Position numbers and translations under genes: made by a program
Shown: piece by piece, positions 8,621 through 15,951 of the stretch
Layout: each line of letters opens with the position of its first letter
Position numbering within the stretch: the stretch's first letter is position 1
The notes under the pieces: generated by a model
Seen by the model: only the letters and a program-made list of their open reading frames with translations
Told to the model about the DNA's origin: nothing
Databases searched by the model: none
Source: Acidobacteriota bacterium
GTDB lineage: Bacteria; Acidobacteriota; Terriglobia; Terriglobales; Acidobacteriaceae
Direction of reading: 5' to 3'
Assembly: GCA_021802085.1 (NCBI GenBank)
Contig: JAKAAZ010000011.1
Coordinates: forward strand, 1-29,630
Length of the DNA: 29,630 nt

Positions 8621-8645
8621 CCCATCCTGGCGTAGCTAGGTTGGG
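8621..8645. repeat. Intergenic hairpin of CCCATCC...GGTTGGG type
   Basis: CCCATCCTGG (8621-8630) pairs with CTAGGTTGGG (8636-8645) at 8 of 10 positions around a 5-nt loop, 31 nt past the end of the TolC-like gene. A longer broken inverted repeat overlaps it: GGGAAAGAACGA at 8643-8654 against TCGTTCTCCC at 8691-8700. Similar CCCATCC hairpins occur at 20395-20422 and 25871-25901. It may act as a terminator between the converging tolC-like and aroA genes, or be a dispersed repeat. Confidence 0.45.
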
Positions 8646-8773
8646 AAAGAACGATGCCCGCGTCACAGTAACAGTGAAAATTATTGAGCGTCGTTCTCCC
8701 GTTGTACAGAGTGCGGAGCGACAACCCCGAATTCCGTGTTGACCTTGCAGCAACGCGCGCATGGGCTGGAGCG

Positions 8774-10099
8774 CTATCGCTCCGTGATGCGATCCAGGAA
8801 ATCAAAAAACTCAGGAAACGAAATTGCCGCCGACTCCGCTCCATGGATCTGCGTATCTCCCTCTGCGCGCAGCGCGGCCACAGCAAACGCCATCGCGATG
8901 CGATGATCGTCGCCGGCATCGATCTCCGTGCCGTGCAGCGTCTGCCCGCCGGGCACGTCCAACCCATCGTCGAATTCCTCGACCTTCGCTCCCATGGCGC
9001 GAAGATTTTGTGCCACCAGCGCAATCCTGTCGGACTCCTTCACCCGTAGTTCGCGTGCATCGCGGATGCGAATCCCATCGCGCGTATAAGGAGCAATGGC
9101 TGCCAGCACCGGCAGCTCGTCGATCAGTTGCGCCGACAGCGCGCCATCGATCTCCGCGCCGTGCAGTCCCGCTGGATTTCCCAGCACTTGCAGCGTGCCC
9201 ACCAGTTCCGCGTGCTGCTCGCTCAGTTCCAGCACGTTCAGCCGCACGCCCAGACCACGCAACACATCCAGCAGGCTGGCACGCGTGGGATTCATGCCCA
9301 CCCCGTCCAGCACCAGGTTCGATTCCGGAAACAATGCCGCGGCGCACAGAAAAAATGCCGCCGAGGACAAATCGCCCGGCACGCTCGCATCGATTCCATG
9401 CAGCTTCTGCCCGCCCTGAATGCTGACCGTCAGTTTGCTCCGCTCCACCTCGGCGCCAAACGCGCGCAGCGCCAGCTCGCCGTGGTCCCGCGTATGTACC
9501 GACTCATGCACCTGCGTGATGCCGCTCGCCTGCAGTCCGGCAAACAGCAGGCAGGTCTTCACCTGCGCGCTGGCGATGGGCGTCTGATAGTCCAGGCCGC
9601 GCAGCGGACCACCGTGGATCGTGACTGGCGCATGTCCCTCCGTTAAATCCAACTTCGCTCCCATCGCTGTCAGCGGTGTGCGGATGCGCTCCATCGGTCG
9701 TCGGCTCAGGGAGGCGTCCCCCACCAGAGTGCTCGTGAACGGCTGCGCCGCCAAGAGGCCCGCCAGCATCCGCATCGTGGAGCCGGAGTTGCCGCAGTCG
9801 AGAGCGGCTTGCGGCGCTTGGAAACTGCCTGCACATCCCTTTACGGTGAAGACGCCATTCTCCCCGCGTTCGACGCCTGCACCCAGCCGCTCCATACACG
9901 CGAGCGTGCTGTGTGGGTCCGCTCCGCTGGAAAAATTCGTCAGGCGCGAAGTGCCTTCAGCGAACCCCGCCAACATGGCATAGCGATGGGAAATACTTTT
10001 GTCCCCCGGCAGCCGCAGACTCCCTGCCACATTGCCCGCGGGAGTAACGACACGCGTCGAACCGGAGAATGACGAGGCGGATGACTTCATGTGCGACAA
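8774..10099 (-). CDS. aroA: 3-phosphoshikimate 1-carboxyvinyltransferase (EPSP synthase)
   Basis: Sixth step of the shikimate pathway: transfers enolpyruvyl from PEP to shikimate-3-phosphate. Numbered from ATG 10090 (438 aa), the substrate-binding and catalytic blocks are LPGDKSISHR (Lys31, Ser32, Arg36), LDCGNSGSTMRML (98-109), RRPMERIRTPL (130-140), SAQVK (174-178), TRDHGE (200-205), DELPVLA with catalytic Asp324, RELRVKESDR (346-355) and DHRIAMAFAVAAL (395-407). The SAQVK, TRDH and RVKESDR wording resembles the class II group (CP4/Bacillus-like) more than the E. coli form. The chosen start is TTG 10099, because AAGGAG lies exactly 8 nt upstream of it; ATG 10090, three codons later, would be 17 nt from that site. 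The gene stands alone, divergent from the TPR gene at 10321. Confidence 0.95.
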   Translation of the reverse strand: MSHMKSSASSFSGSTRVVTPAGNVAGSLRLPGDKSISHRYAMLAGFAEGTSRLTNFSSGADPHSTLACMERLGAGVERGENGVFTVKGCAGSFQAPQAALDCGNSGSTMRMLAGLLAAQPFTSTLVGDASLSRRPMERIRTPLTAMGAKLDLTEGHAPVTIHGGPLRGLDYQTPIASAQVKTCLLFAGLQASGITQVHESVHTRDHGELALRAFGAEVERSKLTVSIQGGQKLHGIDASVPGDLSSAAFFLCAAALFPESNLVLDGVGMNPTRASLLDVLRGLGVRLNVLELSEQHAELVGTLQVLGNPAGLHGAEIDGALSAQLIDELPVLAAIAPYTRDGIRIRDARELRVKESDRIALVAQNLRAMGAKVEEFDDGLDVPGGQTLHGTEIDAGDDHRIAMAFAVAALRAEGDTQIHGAESAAISFPEFFDFLDRITER

Positions 10100-10107
10100 A
10101 GAAATTT

Positions 10108-10113
10108 CTCCTT
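10108..10113 (-). promoter_or_regulatory. Strong Shine-Dalgarno that favours a TTG start for aroA
   Basis: AAGGAG on the minus strand sits 8 nt upstream of TTG 10099 and 17 nt upstream of ATG 10090. The spacing is ideal only for TTG. Confidence 0.55.
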
Positions 10114-10320
10114 CAAATTTCAGCCTCAGCCTGCCGGTGTCCGAAAAGATTTTCACTTTCCTCCGCGGACGTTCCATTTCAGGACGGCTGATCCAAACCG
10201 GAAATCTCATCGTACCGCGAGTGGATTCTTTCGTGGGAATCTCGCGCGACCGCCGCACCATGAAAACAGCAAGAGGCAGCGGCGGACAAACGGACCGGAG
10301 CCGCTCCCATCGGGGGATTC

Positions 10321-11079
10321 ATGCTGAAACTCAATGAGTTCAAGACGGGAATTGCAGTTGCCATCGGGCTGGCTTGCCTGTCGCTTCCCCAGGCAGTGGC
10401 GCAGAACACCGGCACTGCGCCGACGGAATCCGGAATCCAGCCGCGAGCCATGCAGTTCTACGACCGCGCGGTGCGGGAACTGCATCAGGGCCACGCCGTT
10501 CCCTCAGAAAAAGATGCGCTGCACGCGCTCCAAATCGACAAGCATTTTGCCGACGCCGCGGCGCTGGCGGCCACCGCCGCATTGAAACAGCAGCAGTTCG
10601 ATCGCGCGCGAACGGAAGCCACCCAAGCCGCCCAGATCGATTCCGCGGATGAAAAAGCCTGGGTGATTCTGGCCACCGCCGACAATTACCTTGGCAAGTA
10701 TTCCGACGCCGCCGATGCGCTCGGCTATGTCCAGCCACAGGATCAGGGAACCTGGCAGGTCGCGTATCAGTGGGCGCGTGCAGAGGCCGGCCAGCAGCAT
10801 CTGCAACATTGTTTGGACTGGACCAATCGCGCCGCGCTCTCCGCGCCGCCCAACTTCGCTCCGCTGCATCTGCTGCGGGCCAGCGTGTTGCTTGCCATGG
10901 GCGGTACCGCGCGCGCCGCCGACCAACTGGAAATTTATTTGCAATTGCCCAGCGTAAATCCGTCCCAACGCGATCTGCTCACCCAGGAACTGCATCGGCT
11001 GCGCAAGCTATCGCAGCAGAGTCCCGCCGCTCCGCCCGTCGCCAACCATGCGACCGAATTCAACGTTCAGGCGAACTGA
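10321..11079 (+). CDS. Exported TPR-repeat protein of unknown function
   Basis: A 252-aa protein with a signal peptide (residues 1-28, cleavage near AVAQ). Residues about 42-210 form TPR-like helix pairs, for example AMQFYDRAVRELHQG, DALHALQIDKHFADAAALAATAALKQQQFDRARTEATQAA and ADNYLGKYSDAADAL. The C-terminus (about 220-252) is polar and low-complexity. It is probably a periplasmic or outer-membrane-associated scaffold; no enzymatic motif is visible. A weak Shine-Dalgarno (GGGGGA, 3 nt upstream) precedes ATG 10321. It is divergent from aroA and 89 nt upstream of the DUF5054 gene on the same strand, so the two may be co-transcribed. The partner is unknown. Confidence 0.8.
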   Translation: MLKLNEFKTGIAVAIGLACLSLPQAVAQNTGTAPTESGIQPRAMQFYDRAVRELHQGHAVPSEKDALHALQIDKHFADAAALAATAALKQQQFDRARTEATQAAQIDSADEKAWVILATADNYLGKYSDAADALGYVQPQDQGTWQVAYQWARAEAGQQHLQHCLDWTNRAALSAPPNFAPLHLLRASVLLAMGGTARAADQLEIYLQLPSVNPSQRDLLTQELHRLRKLSQQSPAAPPVANHATEFNVQAN

Positions 11080-11168
11080 AGATTCAGTTGCCGCTGTTCC
11101 AATTCGCGCGATGGAGATGTGTGTAGAATGATCCTGCCTTTCCAACTTTAAAATTCAGAGGCGGATAC

Positions 11169-13262
11169 ATGCAGCGTCGCGATTTCATCAAGTCTGTAGT
11201 TGCAGTGGGCGGAGCATCCGTACTGGGCCGGGGAGCATCTTTCGCGATTCCTCCAGATCCCTATGCCCCCACGCCGAAGCTGGACGTGAAGCGCGTCCTG
11301 ATCATGTTCAAATGTCATTTCGACGCTGGCTTTATCGACACCCAGAAGGCCGTCGTGGATTGGTATTTCTCCGACTATTTCCCGGATGCCATTCGCATTG
11401 CCGCTGACATGCGCCGCACCGGTGGCCCCCGCTATGTGTGGACCACGGGTTCGTGGCTGCTGTACGAGTATCTGGAGCAGGCCTCCTCCGCCGACCGCCG
11501 CCAAATGGAGCAGGCCATTGCCGCCGGCGACATCGCCTGGCACGCGATCCCCTTGAACTGGCAGACCGAGATGATGGACGCCTCGATGATTTCCGGCAGC
11601 ATCGCTTTGTCGCAGTCCCTCGACCGCCGATTTGGACGCACCACCACCGGCGCCAAGATGACCGATGTACCCGGACACACGCGCGGTTTGATCGCTCCCA
11701 TTGCCTCTCAAGGCGTCAAGTTTCTCGACATCGGCGTGAACGGCGCGAGCAAGCCTGCGGAAGTTCCTCCATTGTTTCTTTGGAAGGATACGCGCGGATC
11801 GTCGCTTGTCGTCATGTATCACCTGGGCTACGGAGCCGTCACGCAGGTGCCGGGCACCGATCTCGCAATCGCCGTCGTAGTTGGAAACGACAACAGCGGT
11901 CCCCACCCACCGAATGAAATTGTCGCCATCTATTCTGGGTTGGGCCACATGTTTCCGAACGCTGAGATTGTCGCCTGCGGTCTTACGGAAATCGCCAATG
12001 CAGTCGAACCCTACCGCAATCAATTGCCGGTGGTCACGCAGGAAATCGGCGACACGTGGATCTATGGCGTCTCCAGCGATCCCCTGAAGGTCGCCCGGTA
12101 TAGGGAAGTTGCCCGTCTTCGCCAGGCTTGGATTGCGCAGGGAAAATTCCGCTCCGGCGATGCGACCGACATCGCTTTGATGCGGAGCCTGATTCTGGAG
12201 CCGGAGCACACCTGGGGAACCGATACGAAAACCTGGCTCGACTACGACCACTACACGCCGCAAGCTCTGGAGAAAATGCTGGACACGAAGAATTACAAAG
12301 TTGTCGCGTTCAGTTGGGAAGAAAAACGCAAGGATCTCTTCGACGGAACTGCCGCGCTTCCCGCGCCGCTAGGCAGCCAGGCTGAGGAGGCGATTCGCAA
12401 TCTTGCAGCAACAGAACCGCGGATGCCGAGTGGTTCGGTCGTGGCTGCGGGCGAGGACATCGAGACGCCGCATTTCATCCTTCAAGTGGATGCGAAGACG
12501 GGAGCGATTCATCGCTTGCGCAACAAGAAGTCCGGGCGTGAATGGGCCTCTCCCGATCATCCGCTGGCGTTGTTTTCCTATCAGACACTGTCGCAGCAGG
12601 ATTATTCCGACTACCGCGCGAAGTATCTGGTGATGCAGGCAAGTTGGGCGGAGAAAGATTTTGGCAAGCCCAACATCGAACGTTTCGGCGCGAAAAATCA
12701 GGACTGGCTGCCCTCCCTGGTCGAGCTGCGCGCGGAGAAGAATGCCGAAGGACATCGTCTCCTTGGGCGCCTGGAACTTCGCGACCCGGAAGCGGAGCAG
12801 TCGGGCCGCACCGCATTTCCGAAGAAAATATATGTTGAATTGCTGCTTCCAGACGCGGAACCGGTTGTTCATCTCAATTTCTACTGTCTGCAAAAGCCCG
12901 CCACGCGCATGCCGGAATCGCTATGGCTTACCTTCGATCCAGTTGTCAGGAACCAACAAGGATGGATGCTGGAAAAATCCGGCGAACAGGTGTCGCCGCT
13001 CGACGTCGCCCGTGGCGGAGGCCGCCAGATGCACGCGGTTTCCAATCACTTCAGCTATACGGACAAGGATGGTTCTTTCACCGTAGAACCGTTGGACGCG
13101 CCTCTGATCGCCATGGGCAGCAAGTCTCCGCTGAATTTTTCCCAGGACCAGCCGGACCTTTCCAGCGGCATGCATTGCAATCTGTTCAACAACGCCTGGG
13201 GAACGAATTACATCATGTGGTACGGCGAAGATATGCGCTTCCGCTTTCTCTTGCGCGCCTGA
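11169..13262 (+). CDS. Tat-exported DUF5054 protein, distant relative of GH38-type glycosidases
   Basis: A 697-aa protein with a twin-arginine signal (QRRDFIKSVVAVGGASVLG, residues 2-20), so it is probably folded in the cytoplasm, perhaps with a cofactor or metal, and exported. I recognise the overall sequence as the DUF5054 family. The opening strand KRVLIMFKCHFDAGFIDT (41-58, His50/Asp52) resembles the metal-binding HxD start of GH38 alpha-mannosidases. KMTDVPGHTRGL (163-174) is placed like their second acidic motif, and EPEHTWGTDTKTWLDYD (344-360) is another conserved block. The region after about 430 is probably a beta-sandwich like that in GH38 enzymes. Activity is not known to me; carbohydrate hydrolysis is inference. 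GAGG 7 nt upstream supports ATG 11169. Confidence 0.85.
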   Translation: MQRRDFIKSVVAVGGASVLGRGASFAIPPDPYAPTPKLDVKRVLIMFKCHFDAGFIDTQKAVVDWYFSDYFPDAIRIAADMRRTGGPRYVWTTGSWLLYEYLEQASSADRRQMEQAIAAGDIAWHAIPLNWQTEMMDASMISGSIALSQSLDRRFGRTTTGAKMTDVPGHTRGLIAPIASQGVKFLDIGVNGASKPAEVPPLFLWKDTRGSSLVVMYHLGYGAVTQVPGTDLAIAVVVGNDNSGPHPPNEIVAIYSGLGHMFPNAEIVACGLTEIANAVEPYRNQLPVVTQEIGDTWIYGVSSDPLKVARYREVARLRQAWIAQGKFRSGDATDIALMRSLILEPEHTWGTDTKTWLDYDHYTPQALEKMLDTKNYKVVAFSWEEKRKDLFDGTAALPAPLGSQAEEAIRNLAATEPRMPSGSVVAAGEDIETPHFILQVDAKTGAIHRLRNKKSGREWASPDHPLALFSYQTLSQQDYSDYRAKYLVMQASWAEKDFGKPNIERFGAKNQDWLPSLVELRAEKNAEGHRLLGRLELRDPEAEQSGRTAFPKKIYVELLLPDAEPVVHLNFYCLQKPATRMPESLWLTFDPVVRNQQGWMLEKSGEQVSPLDVARGGGRQMHAVSNHFSYTDKDGSFTVEPLDAPLIAMGSKSPLNFSQDQPDLSSGMHCNLFNNAWGTNYIMWYGEDMRFRFLLRA

Positions 13263-13362
13263 TGTTGACGGTTTCATGCGCGTGCACCGACGGTATGCTC
13301 ACGAAACGGGGCGGAACAGAGAACGGTGGCAAAATAATGCAAGCTCTTTGCTAAATTAACTC

Positions 13363-14325
13363 ATGCCCATAAATGCCGATAAACCGCACCTATGGAAGGC
13401 GGATACCCGCGCATCGGTGGATCAGTTCAATCAATGGTTCATGAGGTTTGCGCCGAAGGCATACCGCGACACTAGGAAAACGACCATCGCGAATGTCGAG
13501 CAGGGTCTCGCGCTTACAAGCGATCTGACCAAGGTCACACCAAAGGTAATTAGAAATCATCCCGGTATTCTTCCGATGTTGCGTATGTCCACTTGCCCAC
13601 CGCTGGCGCGTGACAGACTGATTGGCCTCGCGGAATCTACCAAGAATTTTGTGGGACTGCTTGAACAGGGCAAGATTCCGTCGCAGCTTTCGCCGCAGCT
13701 ACTCGAAGAACACTTGGCCAAAATTACGCGCATCTTATCGAAGATGCTTGACGTTGATATCTTCCCATGGTTGGTGGGGCGTCGCAACCCTACCGATGAA
13801 GAGCGGTATCGCTCTTCGACCATCGTTGCGGATCGTCTATGCGGCGCATTGGCTGATCCGATTGTGAGAAATGCACAGGAGAAGCGCCAACTCAATCTCA
13901 TCCAGCAACATCTCAAAGACAAAGGCTACAAGCTGAAGGCACATTCCTCGTCCACTCCGCTGACACAGATGGAACCTGGAACGTTTGCATTTCGCCTCAA
14001 CGTGCTTGTAAAGCCTGCCAAGGCGAATGCCACTCTCGTCAGAATCCCCGTCGACGTCGTGATCCAGCCGTTACATGCCACTCTGCCACACCTTCCCCTG
14101 CTCATCGAAGCGAAGTCGGCCGGCGACTTCACCAACGTAAACAAGCGCCGGAAAGAGGAAGCAACCAAGATCAATCAACTCAAGGCCACGTTCGGCGACC
14201 AGGTTGTTTTTGTACTTTTCCTATGCGGGTATTTCGATGCAGCTTATCTCGGGTACGAGGCGGCTGAAGGCATAGACTGGGTATGGGAACACCGAATCGA
14301 GGACATGGACGAGCTCGGAATTTGA
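13363..14325 (+). CDS. XamI-like Type II restriction endonuclease (predicted GTCGAC)
   Basis: A 320-aa protein resembling the XamI restriction endonuclease family, whose prototype recognises GTCGAC. Family-like blocks are VDQFNQWFMRFAPKAYRDTR (19-38) and NHPGILPMLRMSTCPPLARD (65-84, followed by RLIGLAE). A PD-(D/E)xK-type nuclease centre is visible as PVD (Asp231), then LLIEAKSAGDF (Glu249, Lys251) 18 residues later. The methyltransferase gene follows after 8 nt, giving a self-contained restriction-modification pair. Base composition is lower in GC than the flanking genes (28 of 60 bases in 14161-14220), a sign of transfer. No Shine-Dalgarno precedes ATG 13363; instead TAAATT (13352-13357) sits 5 nt before the ATG, where the -10 box of a leaderless transcript would lie. 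Family membership is from pattern memory, not from a search. Confidence 0.85.
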   Translation: MPINADKPHLWKADTRASVDQFNQWFMRFAPKAYRDTRKTTIANVEQGLALTSDLTKVTPKVIRNHPGILPMLRMSTCPPLARDRLIGLAESTKNFVGLLEQGKIPSQLSPQLLEEHLAKITRILSKMLDVDIFPWLVGRRNPTDEERYRSSTIVADRLCGALADPIVRNAQEKRQLNLIQQHLKDKGYKLKAHSSSTPLTQMEPGTFAFRLNVLVKPAKANATLVRIPVDVVIQPLHATLPHLPLLIEAKSAGDFTNVNKRRKEEATKINQLKATFGDQVVFVLFLCGYFDAAYLGYEAAEGIDWVWEHRIEDMDELGI

Positions 14326-14333
14326 GGGTATTT

Positions 14334-15896
14334 ATGGAGACCGCTGAACCATATAGTGTTGAAGGGCACCGCCAACATGAACAAGTGCGTCTCGACGGAC
14401 TCAAGACTGCATCGGAGAGGAACAAGTCCGGCCAATTCGCAACGCCGCCGCCGCTCGCATTAAGCCTTTTGCGCTATGCGAGCAAATTGTTTGGCGATCG
14501 CCCAGTCCGCTTTCTAGATCCCGCTATTGGTACTGGATCGTTTTACTCAGCCTTGTCTGAAACCTTCCCGCCTGAGAACATTTACTCAGCGAACGGCATC
14601 GAGCTCGACCCACTATTTGCGAACGCGGCGATTGATTTATGGGCAAAGCACGGACTCCATATTCTCGAAGGAGACTTTACACGACAACCATTGCCTGATC
14701 GCCGTTTTAACCTCGTGGTTGCCAATCCCCCGTATGTCCGACACCACCACTTGCCTGGAAACGAGAAGGAGCGTCTCAGGGCGAGGTTGCTTCAGTCCTT
14801 GCACCTCGAAATCAGCGGTCTTGCCGGCCTCTATTGTTACTTCATGCTTCTCTGTCACGAATGGATGGAAGAGTATGGACTCGCGATCTGGCTGATCCCT
14901 TCGGAATTTATGGACGTAAATTACGGGGTTACAGTGCGCCAGTATCTGACCGATCACGTGACGCTCCTACACATACATCGCTTTTATCCTGCCGATGCGC
15001 AGTTCACGGATGCGTTGGTGTCCTCCGCTGTAGTGGTTTTCCGCAGATCATCGCCCCTAGCCGAGCATAACGTCCGATTTTCCCTTGGGGGCTCGATTGA
15101 GCAGCCTGAAAGTGAGGCACAAGTGCCCCTCCATACATTGCGCCAGTCACAAAAATGGACACAGTTTCCGGCAAACTTGGGCGTCATGAAAACGAATGAA
15201 CTCACTCTTGGCGACATCTTCACGATTAAGCGAGGCCTTGCGACAGGCTCAAACAGTTTCTTCATCCTCGGTCAGGCCGATATCGACAATTGGCAGATCC
15301 CGCGCCACTTCCTGAAATCCATTCTTCCCGGCCCGCGACACCTGAAGGCGGACATTATTGAGGCATTGGCAAGCGGAATGCCCGCAATACCTCAGCACCT
15401 CTTTTTGCTCGACTGCAATGAGCCCGAGGAGAAAATAAAGGAAAGCTGGTCGCGTTTTTATGGATACATCCAGATGGGCAAAGAACGGAAAATCCACGAA
15501 GCGTATCTCGCCAGTCGCCGCACACCATGGTATTCGCAGGAAAACCGCCCGTCCGCCCCATTTCTATGTACTTACATGGGCCGTTCTCGCAATGGAAAGC
15601 ATCCATTCCGTTTCATCTGGAATCGTTCTCAGGCTACTGCCCATAACGTATATCTAATGCTTTACCCGAAAGAGCCTCTGCGCGATTTGCTAAAAAAGCA
15701 TCCGGAGAAGACAGCCCATGTATTCAAGGCTTTACAGCAGATCAGTCCCGAACAATTCATCGCAGAAGGCCGCGTATATGGCGGTGGGTTGCACAAGGTG
15801 GAACCGAAGGAGCTTTCAAAGTTACCAGCGCAGATTCTGTGTGAGGGTATAGATCTCGAAATTTCCCCCGAGCGCCAACAACAGTTGTTCGTGTGA
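14334..15896 (+). CDS. Type II N6-adenine DNA methyltransferase, TaqI/SalI-like, partner of the XamI-like enzyme
   Basis: A 520-aa gamma-class N6-adenine methyltransferase expected to protect GTCGAC sites from the endonuclease encoded just upstream. Motif X is SGQFATP (32-38), motif I is FLDPAIGTGSF (60-70, AdoMet binding), motif II contains GIELDP (88-93) and motif IV is VVANPPYVRHHH (128-139), all N-terminal. The C-terminal half (about 270-510) has the TaqI-type target-recognition layout, including LGDIFTIKRGLATGSNSFFIL. TaqI methylates TCGA, the core of GTCGAC, which fits the predicted site. Start ATG 14334 has GAGGG 5 nt upstream, and that Shine-Dalgarno overlaps the stop codon of the endonuclease gene, so translation is probably coupled. 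An in-frame ATG at 14283 inside the endonuclease gene is less likely. Confidence 0.9.
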   Translation: METAEPYSVEGHRQHEQVRLDGLKTASERNKSGQFATPPPLALSLLRYASKLFGDRPVRFLDPAIGTGSFYSALSETFPPENIYSANGIELDPLFANAAIDLWAKHGLHILEGDFTRQPLPDRRFNLVVANPPYVRHHHLPGNEKERLRARLLQSLHLEISGLAGLYCYFMLLCHEWMEEYGLAIWLIPSEFMDVNYGVTVRQYLTDHVTLLHIHRFYPADAQFTDALVSSAVVVFRRSSPLAEHNVRFSLGGSIEQPESEAQVPLHTLRQSQKWTQFPANLGVMKTNELTLGDIFTIKRGLATGSNSFFILGQADIDNWQIPRHFLKSILPGPRHLKADIIEALASGMPAIPQHLFLLDCNEPEEKIKESWSRFYGYIQMGKERKIHEAYLASRRTPWYSQENRPSAPFLCTYMGRSRNGKHPFRFIWNRSQATAHNVYLMLYPKEPLRDLLKKHPEKTAHVFKALQQISPEQFIAEGRVYGGGLHKVEPKELSKLPAQILCEGIDLEISPERQQQLFV

Positions 15897-15910
15897 TGGG
15901 TTGGATCATT

Positions 15911-15940
15911 ACCGCACACCGAATCCATCGCCGATGCGGT
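15911..15940. terminator. Possible weak terminator hairpin between converging genes
   Basis: ACCGCA (15911-15916) and TGCGGT (15935-15940) form a 6-bp stem with an 18-nt loop in the 55-nt gap between the methyltransferase and the SpoIIE phosphatase genes. There is no T-run; termination is inferred only from position. Confidence 0.25.
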
Positions 15941-15951
15941 CTCTTGAGTAC

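Noticed and set aside
11148..12263. A 371-codon open frame on the minus strand
   Set aside because: It lies wholly opposite the DUF5054 gene and has no protein-like conservation.
13264..13300. TTGACG followed by TATGCT as a promoter for the endonuclease gene
   Set aside because: The spacing is 23 nt, too long for a sigma-70-type promoter.
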